From Synergistaceae bacterium UBA5827 (GTDB taxonomy: Bacteria > Synergistota > Synergistia > Synergistales > 79-D21): a stretch of 64,000 nt of DNA. Position numbers and translations under genes: made by a program. Below are positions 18,624 to 30,960 of the stretch, in pieces; the stretch's first letter is position 1, and each line of letters begins with the position of its first letter. The stretch is taken from contig DJHE01000019.1 of assembly GCA_002432945.1 (NCBI GenBank), forward strand, positions 109,281 through 173,280. The letters run 5' to 3'. The notes under the pieces were generated by a model. The model searched no databases. It was not told the origin of the DNA and was given only the letters and a program-made list of their open reading frames with translations.

Positions 18624-19004
18624 TCAAGAACGGCTGGCGACTACCTCGATTTCGACGAGGGCCCCCTTCGGCAATGCAGAAACTTCCACGAAGGATCGCG
18701 CTGGCGGTTCCTCCTTGAAGTAGCGTCCATAGACCTCGTTGACACCAGAGAAGGTTCCCATATCCGTAGAAAAGACTGTCGCCTTGACAACATCGCGGAA
18801 GGTCAATCCCTGGGATGCAAGGATCGCCCCGATATTCTTCAGGACCTGTTCAGCCTGGGCCGCGGCATCCCCATCCACCATCTCACCGTTTTCAGGGTTG
18901 ATGGGGATCTGGCCGGAAAGGAAAAGCAGTTCCCCTGACCAGACTCCCTGGCTATAGGGCCCTATCGCAGCGGGCGCATTTTGAGTGGAAACGATTTTTT
19001 TCAT
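18624..19004 (-). CDS. ridA: RidA-family enamine/imine deaminase
   Basis: 126 aa. Hydrolyses reactive 2-aminoacrylate and related enamines made by PLP enzymes. Signature stretches IGPYSQGVW, LFLSGQIPINPENGEM and the C-terminal RSFVEVSALPKGALVEIEVVA are present. ATG at 19004 has GAGGAAG eight bases before it. Relevant in an amino-acid degrader rich in PLP chemistry. Confidence 0.93.
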   Translation of the reverse strand: MKKIVSTQNAPAAIGPYSQGVWSGELLFLSGQIPINPENGEMVDGDAAAQAEQVLKNIGAILASQGLTFRDVVKATVFSTDMGTFSGVNEVYGRYFKEEPPARSFVEVSALPKGALVEIEVVASRS

Positions 19005-19067
19005 CCGGGCACACTTCCTCTCAAGAAAGTTTTCTATCCTGATCGCAGACAAACCTCTCCAGAGGAG

Positions 19068-19328
19068 TCACTGCTCCTCCACCCGGCGATCTTCCAGGAT
19101 CCGGAAAGGCATTTCTCCCCTCTTGATGAGCCTCTCGTCATCAGTAAGGACATCCAGGACAACGAGGCGCCGGGGATAGGCCACCTCAATCCTGTCGGAC
19201 ACCCGGACCTCTGCTGAAGGCCGGACGATTCTTCCATTCAATTTGACTGCACCCAGCTCGACCATTTCTTTTGCTACGGTACGGCGCTTTACGAGGTGCG
19301 AGAGCTTGAGGAAAAGATCAACGCGCAT
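19068..19328 (-). CDS. S4-domain RNA-binding protein (RqcP/Hsp15 type)
   Basis: 86 aa consisting of a single S4 domain (RVDLFLKLSHLVKRRTVAKE, then AVKLNGRIVRPSAEVRVSDRIEV) and a short charged tail. RqcP/Hsp15 binds obstructed 50S subunits during ribosome quality control. ATG at 19328 with AAGGAG eight bases upstream. A promoter-like TTGTTG-N17-TATACT lies 30-60 bases upstream. Confidence 0.85.
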   Translation of the reverse strand: MRVDLFLKLSHLVKRRTVAKEMVELGAVKLNGRIVRPSAEVRVSDRIEVAYPRRLVVLDVLTDDERLIKRGEMPFRILEDRRVEEQ

Positions 19329-19357
19329 GATTGCTCTCCTTATCACAAACCGTCAGA

Positions 19358-19386
19358 AGTATAGCAAACCCCGCTTCCTCCAACAA
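19358..19386 (-). promoter_or_regulatory. Candidate promoter for the S4 gene
   Basis: Minus strand TTGTTG, 17 bases, TATACT. The -10 box differs from TATAAT at one position; the -35 box is weak. Located between the rpoD stop and the S4 gene. Confidence 0.45.
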
Positions 19387-19399
19387 ATGTCTTCTGGCC

Positions 19400-20629
<1,230 letters not shown>

Positions 20630-20634
20630 TCCGG

Positions 20635-22374
20635 TCATCTCCTTCCCTTCAGGATCCGGGCCAGTTCGTTCAATCGAGACATGTCTTCGCTGGCCGCCAA
20701 CCCCCTGGTCATTTTTTCCCTCAAACCCCGGTACTCCTTTTCGATGACCCTTTTCTTGAGGCTGGATTCGACCTTTAGCCATGCATCCTCCACGTTGCTG
20801 AAAGCCTCGCAGAAATCTCCCCCAACTGCGAGAGCCGCTTCCAGGAACCGATCGTTCGTTTCATGCCACCGTCCCTGCAGCGATTCCGGGGATTCTCCAT
20901 TCAATACGGCTGCGACGGCTCCCTGGACCTTCTCGTCGGAAACCAGCGGCAGAATCGCTTCAGGGGCTAAACCGGAGCGCTTTTCAGGGGACTTCCACAA
21001 GAGAAAAAGGAGTGCCGCTTCCCATGGGTCAGGAGGCAATCCTCCCCCCTTATCCCCTTCATTTACATATACGCGATCAGAGGCGGATTCCCTCTTTTCC
21101 GTTTCGGATGGAAATTTTCTTACCGCCAGTTGCCTGTCTCGGAGAATTTCGGCAAGCTGGTGTTGGAAAACCCCGAGAGAACTCGCGATGGACGCGAGAT
21201 GTGGGGCCAGGTCCAGCATGGAAAGCTCCGCAAGCCCTTCCAGTATCTCTTCGACGACCTTCTTCCGCCCTGGGCCTTCCAGGGTCGCCCTTCTTGCGTG
21301 GACATGGTAAAGCGGAAGGGGTATTGCCTCCCCAAGAGCCAGCCTGAAAAGGTCCGAACCACCGGAGGAGGCCAGGAGTTCATCGGGGTCCTTTCCCCTC
21401 GGCAATTCCACAACGTGGACATCGAGCCCCTCCTTCTGGAGAAGGGTCATCCCCCTGAGAGTCGCTTCCTGTCCTGCGGCATCACTGTCATAGCAGATAA
21501 GGACACGGTCAGCCATTCGTTTCAGCAGCGCCGCCTGCTCCGCCGTCAAGGAAGTCCCGAGAGTGGCGACAGCATTCCGAAAACCGCACAGGTGCAGGCG
21601 CAGGGCATCCATGTACCCCTCGACGACAATTGCTGCGCCGATTTCCCGAATCGATGCCTTGGCAATGGGAAGAAGGTAAAGCAGGGCTCGCTTGTTGAAG
21701 AGTGGTCCTTCGGGGCTATTGATGTATTTTGCCCCCTCCCCTGATAGTATCCTTCCTCCAAAAGCAGTCAGTTTACCGGCAATATCCCGGATTGGAAAGA
21801 GGACTCGGCCACGGAATCGGTCGTAATCTCCCTTTTGCCCTTCGATGATGAGGCCGCAGGCAAGTGCTTCCTGCCTGGTGACCCCTTTCTTCTGGAGCAG
21901 GCTCCATAGCGCATCCCACGCCGGCGGAGCCCATCCAAGCTCGAATTGTGACCATGCCGAAGACTCAAGCTGCCGGGTCCCAAGGTATTTGCGAGCCGCC
22001 TCGCCGGAAGGCGATTGCAGGTTTTCCCGGTAAAAGCCCAGGGCAATCTCCATTATTTCGGAAAGGTTGCGCTTGCCGCCTGCGCTTCGCCGAATCTCCA
22101 CTCCTGCCCGTTCCGCGAGCATTTCCATCGCTTCCGGGAAAGAAAGCCCTTCCCGTTCCATCACGAAGGAAAAGATATCGCCTCCACGGCCGCATCCATA
22201 ACAATGAAAGGTCTGTCTTTCAGGGGAGACGTAGAAGGAAGGGGTTTTTTCGGCATGGAAGGGGCAAAGCCCCCTGAGGTTTTTCCCCACCTTGCGAAGG
22301 GGGACGGAATCTCCGACGAGTTCGACGATATCAAGCCTTTCCTTGATTTCCCGGACGGCTTCGTCCTGGCCCAT
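20635..22374 (-). CDS. dnaG: DNA primase DnaG
   Basis: 579 aa. CHC2 zinc finger with [11 protein letters not shown] and [11 protein letters not shown] (residues 37-70), TOPRIM core with [11 protein letters not shown] near 248 and [12 protein letters not shown] near 292, and a helical C-terminal domain that would bind the replicative helicase. Normal length. Upstream partner of rpoD. Confidence 0.96.
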   Translation of the reverse strand: MGQDEAVREIKERLDIVELVGDSVPLRKVGKNLRGLCPFHAEKTPSFYVSPERQTFHCYGCGRGGDIFSFVMEREGLSFPEAMEMLAERAGVEIRRSAGGKRNLSEIMEIALGFYRENLQSPSGEAARKYLGTRQLESSAWSQFELGWAPPAWDALWSLLQKKGVTRQEALACGLIIEGQKGDYDRFRGRVLFPIRDIAGKLTAFGGRILSGEGAKYINSPEGPLFNKRALLYLLPIAKASIREIGAAIVVEGYMDALRLHLCGFRNAVATLGTSLTAEQAALLKRMADRVLICYDSDAAGQEATLRGMTLLQKEGLDVHVVELPRGKDPDELLASSGGSDLFRLALGEAIPLPLYHVHARRATLEGPGRKKVVEEILEGLAELSMLDLAPHLASIASSLGVFQHQLAEILRDRQLAVRKFPSETEKRESASDRVYVNEGDKGGGLPPDPWEAALLFLLWKSPEKRSGLAPEAILPLVSDEKVQGAVAAVLNGESPESLQGRWHETNDRFLEAALAVGGDFCEAFSNVEDAWLKVESSLKKRVIEKEYRGLREKMTRGLAASEDMSRLNELARILKGRR

Positions 22375-22398
22375 TCGGACACCTCCAGACTGGGAGAA

Positions 22399-22428
22399 GC
22401 CGAGGGGGGCAGGACTGCCCCCCTCGGC
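22399..22428 (-). terminator. Hairpin after hppA
   Basis: Perfect 13-bp GC-rich inverted repeat (GCCGAGGGGGGCA with TGCCCCCCTCGGC) with a four-base loop, about 50 bases past the hppA stop and 25 before the dnaG start. The following bases (TTCTCCC) are only partly T-rich, so termination may be incomplete. Confidence 0.55.
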
Positions 22429-22479
22429 GACGTTCGTATTTCGGGAAGTTGCGAAAATTAACCGGTCGGTTCGGCTCGC

Positions 22480-24441
22480 CTAGACAAATAGCGGGGCGAT
22501 GACGACCGCCACGACGGACATGAGCTTGATCAGGATATTCATGCTGGGACCGGCTGTATCCTTGAATGGATCGCCGACCGTATCTCCAACGACGGCGGCA
22601 GCATGGGCCGGAGTCCGCTTGCCTCCATGGTGTCCCTCTTCGATGTATTTCTTCGCGTTATCCCAGGCACCGCCTGCATTGGCCATGAAGATGGCGAGCA
22701 TGACGCCCGTCACGATCGAGCCGCCTAGAAGCCCGCCAAGAGCCGCAGGACCAAGGAGGATGCCAACCAGCACCGGGGCGACGACGGCCATGAGCCCTGG
22801 AACGACCATCTCGCGGAGGGCAGCAGCGGTGGATATATCCACGCAGCGCTCATACTCGGGACGGCCGGTGCCTTCCATGATGCCCGGGATTTCGCGGAAC
22901 TGGCGCCGGACTTCGTCGATCATTTTCTGGGCAGCGCGACCAACGGCTCCGATCGCAAGGGCACCGAAAATAAAGGGAAGCAATCCTCCGATGAAGAGCC
23001 CGACCATGACCTTCGGGTCACGCAGGTCAATCACGTCGATATGAGCTGCCTGGGCATAGGCGACGAAAAGCGCCAGGGCTGTCAGGGCGGCAGAACCGAT
23101 AGCCAGCCCCTTGCCCACGGCTGCAGTTGTATTGCCAACAGCATCCAACTTGTCGGTGATCTGCCGGATTTCATGGGGCATGTGGCTCATCTCGGCAATG
23201 CCCCCCGCGTTGTCGGCTATCGGGCCATAGGCATCAACGCTCAGGACCATGCCCGTGATGGCAAGCATCCCGACAGCGGAGCAGGCAATCCCGTACAGCC
23301 CGCCAAAGCGGACTCCGACCAGGGTCGCAGCGCAGATGAGAAGGACTGGAACAGCCGTGGATTTCATTCCGATTCCAAGTCCCGAAAGGATGTTTGTCGC
23401 AGGTCCTGTCAGCGAGGCTTCGGCTATTTCCTTGACCGACTTATAGCTGGAAGAGGTGTAAACCTCTGTGGCGAAACCGATCGCAACACCTGCAACCGTA
23501 CCTGCAACCACGGCATAGAAAAGGGTCAGTTCGCCGAAAATTGCCCGGGTCAGGAAGAACGTGCCCACGATCAGGAATGCGCCGGTCGCATAGGTTCCTC
23601 GGCTAAGAGCGGCCTGAGGATCCCCGTTAGGCCCGACCTTGACGAAAAAGGTTCCCAGGATGGAAGAAAGGATGCCAAGCGCTGCAAGGAGGAGAGGATA
23701 AACCATCCCCGCATTTCCGAAGGTAACGATCCCGATCGCCATACAGGCAACAATGGCGTTGACGTAGGATTCGAAAAGGTCCGCTCCCATTCCGGCGATA
23801 TCGCCGACGTTGTCTCCCACGTTATCGGCAATGACGGCAGGGTTTCTCGGGTCATCCTCGGGAATGCCCGCCTCTACCTTGCCGACCAGGTCCGCACCGA
23901 CATCAGCCGCCTTGGTGTAGATACCGCCGCCCACACGGGCAAAGAGGGCAATGGAGCTGGCACCGAAACCGAAACCGACGACAATGTTCGGGTCCTTGAA
24001 GAGAAGGGTGCAGAAAAGGATGCCTAGAATACCGATGCCGACGACGTTCATGCCCATGACCGAGCCGCCGGTGAAGGCCACCGTCAACGCCTCGTTCATG
24101 CCCTTCGTGGCGCTGAAGGCAGTTTTTCCGTTGGCCTTCGTGGCAACGTTCATGCCAAAATAGCCCGTCATCGCGCTGCAGAACGCGCCGAGGACAAAGC
24201 AAATTGCCGTGCCCGCGCCTATCTTCCAGAAGAGCAGTCCGCCCACAACCACGACGAAAGGCATTAGGGCCTTGTATTCCCTGTAGAGGAAAGCCAACGC
24301 CCCTCCGTGGATGATGGTGGAGAGCTCGTTGATCCTTTCGTTTTCCACCTTGACGGCGCCGATCTTGCCCGTGGCCCAGATCGCGTAGGCCAAGGCAAGA
24401 ACCCCTGACAGCGCCACCATAAGAATGACTTGTGTTCCCAT
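22480..24441 (-). CDS. hppA: Membrane-bound pyrophosphatase, K+-dependent type
   Basis: 653 aa, about 16 membrane helices. Couples pyrophosphate hydrolysis to cation pumping. The substrate-site motif [21 protein letters not shown] is near residue 215. The stretch [10 protein letters not shown] near 425 has Ala where potassium-independent pumps carry Lys, and the E in DLFESY is typical of the potassium-dependent group that includes sodium pumps. The pumped ion (H+, Na+ or both) cannot be fixed from this alone. ATG at 24441 with AAAGGAGG eight bases upstream. Confidence 0.93.
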   Translation of the reverse strand: MGTQVILMVALSGVLALAYAIWATGKIGAVKVENERINELSTIIHGGALAFLYREYKALMPFVVVVGGLLFWKIGAGTAICFVLGAFCSAMTGYFGMNVATKANGKTAFSATKGMNEALTVAFTGGSVMGMNVVGIGILGILFCTLLFKDPNIVVGFGFGASSIALFARVGGGIYTKAADVGADLVGKVEAGIPEDDPRNPAVIADNVGDNVGDIAGMGADLFESYVNAIVACMAIGIVTFGNAGMVYPLLLAALGILSSILGTFFVKVGPNGDPQAALSRGTYATGAFLIVGTFFLTRAIFGELTLFYAVVAGTVAGVAIGFATEVYTSSSYKSVKEIAEASLTGPATNILSGLGIGMKSTAVPVLLICAATLVGVRFGGLYGIACSAVGMLAITGMVLSVDAYGPIADNAGGIAEMSHMPHEIRQITDKLDAVGNTTAAVGKGLAIGSAALTALALFVAYAQAAHIDVIDLRDPKVMVGLFIGGLLPFIFGALAIGAVGRAAQKMIDEVRRQFREIPGIMEGTGRPEYERCVDISTAAALREMVVPGLMAVVAPVLVGILLGPAALGGLLGGSIVTGVMLAIFMANAGGAWDNAKKYIEEGHHGGKRTPAHAAAVVGDTVGDPFKDTAGPSMNILIKLMSVVAVVIAPLFV

Positions 24442-24489
24442 CGATGAAACCTCCTTTGGACTATGAATATTCATTTGGCGTAACAACTT

Positions 24490-24510
24490 GCCCGCCCCAG
24501 CAGGGCGGGC
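24490..24510 (-). other. GC hairpin in the hppA leader
   Basis: Eight-bp perfect stem GCCCGCCC/GGGCGGGC with a five-base loop, lying between the hppA promoter and start codon. No T-run follows on the minus strand, so it is a leader structure rather than a clear terminator. Confidence 0.5.
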
Positions 24511-24532
24511 ATTGGCATGAAAAGCGCCCATT

Positions 24533-24561
24533 ATTATAGACATCTCGTGCATCCAGCACAA
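24533..24561 (-). promoter_or_regulatory. Promoter of hppA
   Basis: Minus strand TTGTGC, 17 bases, TATAAT: a perfect -10 box at optimal spacing with a partial -35. About 92 bases upstream of the hppA start. Confidence 0.65.
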
Positions 24562-24605
24562 GGGACCCGGACAGAATCGGGGACCTCAAGTGAAAACCCG
24601 GGCGG

Positions 24606-25247
24606 TCACCGCTCTGGGATATCCCGCCTCCGGATATGAATGTAAACATCCCGCCCCTCGGTATCCTTGAGGGATCGAAGCATCCCCTGGATGGATTCCT
24701 GTAGGAATTTTGCCAGGTAGGGCTTGAGAAAAACATTCCTGCCGTCGACATGGAGGCTTATGGAAGGGAAAACCTTGCCCCGGACCAGGCGTTCGGCGAG
24801 AAGGCTGGCCAGTTGATCCTCTTCTCCCGGGCCAAAAGAGGGCGTCTTGTCGGTTCTTCCCTCCCGGCTGTACCAGGCAAATATCCCGCCGACGCCTTTC
24901 GGGCAGTCTTCGGGGGGGCCTACCCAGATGCGGGGCAACGGCAAATCCTTTCCGCCTTCCAGGAGGACCAAGTCAACATCCGGCATGAGACGTTCGACCA
25001 GCCATTCCAGTTCGGGCTGGACCTCCTGGGCCTCCTTGCGGACCCCATCGGGTCCCCAAAGGATGGTCGGGATCCCTTGTCCAAGGAAAAAGCCGGTGTC
25101 GGTTCCCCCCTTGCCCAAGATGGCTTCGTGCGTCCGCTTGACGAAACCCACCCGGATTCCCATGCCCTCCAGCCGGGAAGCCAGGTCAAGGCAAAGTGTG
25201 GTCTTGCCGGAATTCTTGAAACCGCTTACGGCAACAAAGGCTTTCAT
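24606..25247 (-). CDS. mobB: MobB-like molybdopterin-guanine dinucleotide synthesis GTPase
   Basis: 213 aa. Walker A GFKNSGKTTL is at residues 8-17, followed by FVKRTHE and the LVLLEGGKDLPLPRI region seen in MobB. MobB is an adapter in forming the guanine dinucleotide form of the molybdenum cofactor. The C-terminal part has an unusual HVDGRNVFLKPYLAKFLQESI stretch resembling a second conserved block of MobB fusions. ATG shares ATGA with the permease stop. No mobA or molybdoenzyme gene is nearby. Confidence 0.85.
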   Translation of the reverse strand: MKAFVAVSGFKNSGKTTLCLDLASRLEGMGIRVGFVKRTHEAILGKGGTDTGFFLGQGIPTILWGPDGVRKEAQEVQPELEWLVERLMPDVDLVLLEGGKDLPLPRIWVGPPEDCPKGVGGIFAWYSREGRTDKTPSFGPGEEDQLASLLAERLVRGKVFPSISLHVDGRNVFLKPYLAKFLQESIQGMLRSLKDTEGRDVYIHIRRRDIPER

Positions 25248-26365
25248 GAAGCTGATGTCCCGGTGGAGCCCGCCTGGCGAAGGTTGAGCCAAATCCGGCG
25301 GTAGGCATCAAGGCAGAAGAAGAAAAGGGTCATGACAAGCGGACCCAGGAAAATCCCCAGGAAACCCAGGGTCGCAAGGCCGCCCACAACCCCGATGAAA
25401 ACGATGAGGATGTGAACCTTGCTCCCCTCGGAAATAAAGACCGGCCTCAGGAAATTGTCCACGGTACTGACGATGGCTAGTCCCCAGAATGTCAAGGTCA
25501 GCGCCGCCCCGTGCTGTCCCGTGGAGAGAAGGTAAAGGGCACCCGGAACCCAGACCAGGGCCGTCCCTACAAAGGGAATGATCGCGAAAATGAACATCAG
25601 GGCACCGAATAGGAAAGCGTTCGGGAGCCCCACCCACCACCAGCCCAGGGCACCGAGGAATCCCTGTACGGCAGCCGTGAAGGTAAAACCGTAAACGACC
25701 GCCTGGAGCATCCTTCTCCCACGCGAGAGCATCGCGTCGGTTTCCTCCGCGGAAAGGGGGACGATATCCCGGATATACTCAACGATGACATGCCCGTCAC
25801 GGATCATGAAGAAGGAAGCAACGGTAATGACGATCATCTGAAAGACCAGCTTGAGGGCACTTTCGAAAACGCCCTTGGAAACGCTTGCGATCCACCCCGA
25901 AAACCATCTTCCAAGTTGCCCTATGAGATCGTTCACAAGGTTGACCTGGGAGATCCAGGGTTTCAGGAATTCCTGGAGCGACTGGGGAATTAGTCCGAAA
26001 AGAAAGGATATATCCTGTTTTTCCAGTTTTTCCACGATGTCCGTCAGCCGACCATAAAGGGCCATGCCGTCGTGAGCCAGGTAAAACACGAAGAGGATGG
26101 CCGGGAGAAGCAGCATTGCGATGATAACGGCCGTTGTCAGGGCAGCTGCGATATTCGCGAAACGCCGGCGGAAAAGCCGCACGTGGAGAAGCTGGAAAAG
26201 AGGGTAGCTGAAAAAGGAGAGGATAATCGACCAAGCCAGCGGGCGTAGCAGGGGGAAGGCCAGCAGGAGGGCAATCGTCGAAAGCGCCGCGAAAAAGACG
26301 ACGAACGGGACGAAGGTTCCTCTTGGCCGATTCCTGGCCACTTCAGGACTACTCGCCTCCACCAC
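25244..26365 (-). CDS. AI-2E family transporter (YdiK/PerM type)
   Basis: 373 aa, about eight membrane helices. The family signature is seen in the long central loop and in the C-terminal GALMFIFAIIPFVGTALVWVPGALYLL and FLGPLVMTLFFFCLDAY blocks. Substrates in this family range from quorum signals to sodium or organic acids, so none is assigned. The GTG start at 26365 has AAGGAGG eight bases before it and lies 17 bases inside larB. Confidence 0.85.
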   Translation of the reverse strand: MVEASSPEVARNRPRGTFVPFVVFFAALSTIALLLAFPLLRPLAWSIILSFFSYPLFQLLHVRLFRRRFANIAAALTTAVIIAMLLLPAILFVFYLAHDGMALYGRLTDIVEKLEKQDISFLFGLIPQSLQEFLKPWISQVNLVNDLIGQLGRWFSGWIASVSKGVFESALKLVFQMIVITVASFFMIRDGHVIVEYIRDIVPLSAEETDAMLSRGRRMLQAVVYGFTFTAAVQGFLGALGWWWVGLPNAFLFGALMFIFAIIPFVGTALVWVPGALYLLSTGQHGAALTLTFWGLAIVSTVDNFLRPVFISEGSKVHILIVFIGVVGGLATLGFLGIFLGPLVMTLFFFCLDAYRRIWLNLRQAGSTGTSAS

Positions 26366-27125
26366 GATGGAGACCTCCTTCCGAGATAAGGGCCGCTGAA
26401 ATCCCGGCTCCCAGGCCATTATCGATATTGACGGCAACCACGTTGGGGCAGCAACTGTTAAGAATGCCCAGAAGGGCCGACAGTCCTCCCCAGTTCGAAC
26501 CGTACCCCACGGATGTCGGCACTGCCACGACCACGGTCTTCAAGAGCCCTGCCGCGACCGTAGGCAGGGCTGCCTCCATGCCGGCCACTGCGACCACCAC
26601 ATCAGCGCTTCGGAGTTCGGGCAAAACGGCGAGAAGGCGATGAAGGCCGGCCACACCCACGTCAAAGTGCCGAGTGACCCGGCAACCGCAAAGCTCCGCA
26701 ACAAGTGCGGCTTCACAAGCCACCGGCAGGTCTGCCGTGCCCCCGCAGATAACCCCGACGCTCCCCCTCCGGGGATGGTCGGACCCCCTTCGGTAACCGA
26801 TTCGCGCGACCTCGTCGTAGACAAAGCCGTCAAGGAGGGCCCCTACCGTTCCGGCCTGTACCTCGTCCATCCTGCTGAAAATCAGGGTTTCGCTCCTGTC
26901 GGAGCAACCTCCCGCGATTTTCTCAAGCTGCTTCGCCGTCTTGCCCGGGCAATAGATGACTTCACCTATACCGCACCGGTAAGCACGGTGAACATCCAGG
27001 CGGATGTCGTCCATGTGGAGGGTCGCCATCCTCGACAAGGTCTCGAGCCCTTCCTCGACAGACATCTGTCCGCCTCGGATCTTTTCAAGGAAATCCCGGT
27101 ACGGGCCCTCGGGGTTGGGATTCAT
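26349..27125 (-). CDS. larB: LarB-like pyridinium-3,5-biscarboxylate synthase
   Basis: 258 aa. The C-terminal half is PurE-like: GVICGGTADLPVACEAA, VGVAGLHRLL, AVAGMEAALPTVAAGL, and VPTSVGYGSNWGGLSALLGILNSC. LarB carboxylates nicotinate adenine dinucleotide in the first step of the nickel-pincer cofactor for lactate racemase and related enzymes. The usual partners larC and larE are not in the window. It follows guaA by 13 bases and overlaps the permease. Confidence 0.88.
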   Translation of the reverse strand: MNPNPEGPYRDFLEKIRGGQMSVEEGLETLSRMATLHMDDIRLDVHRAYRCGIGEVIYCPGKTAKQLEKIAGGCSDRSETLIFSRMDEVQAGTVGALLDGFVYDEVARIGYRRGSDHPRRGSVGVICGGTADLPVACEAALVAELCGCRVTRHFDVGVAGLHRLLAVLPELRSADVVVAVAGMEAALPTVAAGLLKTVVVAVPTSVGYGSNWGGLSALLGILNSCCPNVVAVNIDNGLGAGISAALISEGGLHRGGGE

Positions 27126-27138
27126 CTCCGCAGGAACC

Positions 27139-28680
27139 CTACTCCCATTCGATCGTTGCCGGGGGCTTGCTCGTCACATCGTAAACGACCCGGTTGACCC
27201 CCTGGACCTCGTTGCAGATCCGGTTTGCCGTCCTGTTGAGGAGGTCCGCCGGCAGCCTGGCCCAGTCCGCGGTCATCGCATCAAGCGATTCGACCGCCCG
27301 GAGAGCGATGGCCTCGGCATAGGTCCGTACATCACCCATCACACCGACGCTACGGGCAGGCAATAGGACACAGAAGGCCTGCCAAAGTCGATCGTAGAGA
27401 CCCGCCTTCCGGACCTCGTCGATGAAAATCGCATCGGCCCTTCTCAGGGTATCGAGACGGTCGGCTGTGATCTCGCCAAGGCATCGGACCGCCAATCCCG
27501 GCCCCGGGAAAGGATGTCGCCCGAGTATCAGTTCCGGTACCCCAAGCATTCGGCCGATTTCACGCCCCTCGTCCTTGAAAAGGTCACGCAGGGGTTCGAG
27601 GATTTTCAGGGACATCCTCTCGGGAAGCCCCCCAACGTTGTGGTGCGTCTTGATGACCGCGGCTCCCTTGCCCTTGTGCCCGCTCTCGATGATATCGGGA
27701 TAGAGGGTTCCTTGGAGAAGCCATTGCGCCCCCCCGATCTCCGCAGCCTTCTCCTCGAAAACCCGGACAAAGAGTTCGCCGATGATCTTTCTCTTCCTTT
27801 CGGGTTCGGAAACCCCCCTGAGCCCTTCCAGGAAACGATCCGATGCATCGACGTAATGGATTCGCAGGTTCATTCCGCGGTAAGCCTCCAGGACTTCTTC
27901 CGCCTCGTCCAGGCGCAAGAGGCCGTTGTTGACAAAAATGCAATCGAGTTGATCCCCGATCGCCCGTGCAGTCAGGACCGCCGCCACGGTTGAATCCACT
28001 CCACCGGATAGCCCGCACACAACCCGATCGGATCCCACCTGCTCCCGGATCGCCCGGACCGACTGGTCCGCCCAGTCGCTCAGGTTCCAGTCAGGCACGC
28101 AATTGCAGATGGAGAAGAGGAAATTCCTTAGGATCTCCATCCCCCTGGGCGTGTGCGCCACCTCAGGGTGGAACTGCAGGGCCGTGATCCGGCTTGACTT
28201 GTCCGCAAACCCCGAGATGAGCCCTCCCCTGCTTTCGGCGATGGCATGGCATCCCGCCGGCAGCGAGGTCACACTGTCCCAGTGGCTCATCCAGACCGAC
28301 AGGGATTCGGGCATCCCTTTCAGCAGCGAGTTTTCGGAATCCAGGACCCTGACTTCCGCAGGTCCGTACTCAGCCAGGGGGGCCTGCATGACGGTCCCCC
28401 CCAGGCGATGGGCAAGAAGCTGCATGCCGTAGCAGATCCCCAGGATCGGGATCCCGGAATGGAGGATTGAATCCGGGATCGCCGGGGCGTCTTCCTCAAG
28501 GACGCTCCGGGGCCCCCCGGAAATGATGATCCCGTTCGGGTTGCGGGCCAGGATCGCCTCTTCCGGCGAATCCCACGGAAGGATTTCACTATGGACCTGG
28601 AGTTCCCGTATGCGCCTGGCGATGAGCTGCGTGTACTGGGAACCGCAATCCAGGATGACGATATTCGAATGAGATGCCAT
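27139..28680 (-). CDS. guaA: GMP synthase (glutamine-hydrolysing)
   Basis: 513 aa, the usual length. N-terminal class I glutamine amidotransferase with ILDCGSQYTQLIARRIRE at the start and the nucleophile cysteine in ILGICYGMQLLAHRLGG near 85. The ATP-pyrophosphatase domain has the P-loop CGLSGGVDSTVAAVL near 226, and the C-terminal dimerisation domain ends in TSKPPATIEWE. ATG at 28680 has only weak AGGG complementarity upstream. Head of the guaA-larB-permease-mobB run. Confidence 0.97.
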   Translation of the reverse strand: MASHSNIVILDCGSQYTQLIARRIRELQVHSEILPWDSPEEAILARNPNGIIISGGPRSVLEEDAPAIPDSILHSGIPILGICYGMQLLAHRLGGTVMQAPLAEYGPAEVRVLDSENSLLKGMPESLSVWMSHWDSVTSLPAGCHAIAESRGGLISGFADKSSRITALQFHPEVAHTPRGMEILRNFLFSICNCVPDWNLSDWADQSVRAIREQVGSDRVVCGLSGGVDSTVAAVLTARAIGDQLDCIFVNNGLLRLDEAEEVLEAYRGMNLRIHYVDASDRFLEGLRGVSEPERKRKIIGELFVRVFEEKAAEIGGAQWLLQGTLYPDIIESGHKGKGAAVIKTHHNVGGLPERMSLKILEPLRDLFKDEGREIGRMLGVPELILGRHPFPGPGLAVRCLGEITADRLDTLRRADAIFIDEVRKAGLYDRLWQAFCVLLPARSVGVMGDVRTYAEAIALRAVESLDAMTADWARLPADLLNRTANRICNEVQGVNRVVYDVTSKPPATIEWE

Positions 28681-28784
28681 GAAAGAGCCCTGAGGGCTTC
28701 TCCCCCTTCGGCTTGAAATCGGGATGGTCGTATTCGGGATTATCTTAACAGACAAAGACATCGACGGAGAACCGCCCTTGTCGG

Positions 28785-28815
28785 AAAAAAAAAGCCCCCG
28801 CATTGCGCGGGGGCC
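28785..28815 (-). terminator. Intrinsic terminator of groESL
   Basis: Minus strand GC stem (GCGGGGGC/GCCCCCGC, extendable) followed by nine T residues, 18 bases past the groEL stop. A textbook Rho-independent terminator. Confidence 0.9.
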
Positions 28816-28832
28816 AAGCTGGAATTCTATCC

Positions 28833-30476
<1,644 letters not shown>

Positions 30477-30493
30477 CTAAATGGTGTCCAGGG

Positions 30494-30781
30494 TTACTCA
30501 ACGATCGCGAGGATATCGCGCTCGCTCAGGATCAGGTATTCTTCGCCGTCAACCTTAACCTCGGTACCGGAATACTTTCCGAAGAGGACCCGGTCGCCGA
30601 CCTTGACTTCCGGCGGGAGCTTCTGGCCGTTCTCCAGGACCTTGCCCGACCCGACGGCCATGACCTTGGCTTCCTGGGGCTTCTCTTTCGCTGTGTCCGG
30701 TAGGACGATCCCGCCGCGGGTCTTTTCTTCCTGGGTCAGGACCTTGACGACGATACGATCCGCCAAAGGCTTCAACTGCAT
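30494..30781 (-). CDS. groS: 10 kDa co-chaperonin GroES
   Basis: 95 aa lid of the GroEL chamber. The mobile loop [17 protein letters not shown] (residues 20-36), [24 protein letters not shown] and the closing ERDILAIVE are all present. CIRCE and a sigma-70-type promoter lie upstream. Confidence 0.98.
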   Translation of the reverse strand: MQLKPLADRIVVKVLTQEEKTRGGIVLPDTAKEKPQEAKVMAVGSGKVLENGQKLPPEVKVGDRVLFGKYSGTEVKVDGEEYLILSERDILAIVE

Positions 30782-30813
30782 GAGACATCCCTCCTGCGAT
30801 TTGGTTTATTGTA

Positions 30814-30840
30814 TTAGCACTCGTCGATAGCGAGTGCTAA
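30814..30840 (-). promoter_or_regulatory. CIRCE operator (HrcA site)
   Basis: Exact TTAGCACTC-N9-GAGTGCTAA inverted repeat, just downstream of the groES promoter. It predicts HrcA repression of groESL; hrcA itself is not in the window. Confidence 0.97.
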
Positions 30841-30853
30841 TTTCCCGGTGAAA

Positions 30854-30882
30854 AGTGTAGGAGCCACCCCCGATTCTCTCAA
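30854..30882 (-). promoter_or_regulatory. Promoter of groESL
   Basis: Minus strand TTGAGA, 17 bases, TACACT, 14 bases upstream of CIRCE, so HrcA binding would cover the initial transcribed region. Confidence 0.65.
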
Positions 30883-30960
30883 ACGGGACCTAGGCCGATA
30901 AAAGGTGAATAGGCGCGCTTTAGGGTCTGAATTTGCTTCTTTCTTGTTTATTCTTCGTTT

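Noticed and set aside
17904..18624. Rex autoregulatory operator
   Set aside because: No TTGTGAA-N6-TTCACAA-like site was found around rex.
23041..24027. 328-codon plus-strand frame opposite hppA
   Set aside because: Antisense of a membrane protein, with charged, low-quality sequence and no start signals.
28681..28790. Purine-type riboswitch upstream of guaA
   Set aside because: Only a short AGCCC/AGGGCT hairpin is visible; the conserved purine aptamer loops are missing.
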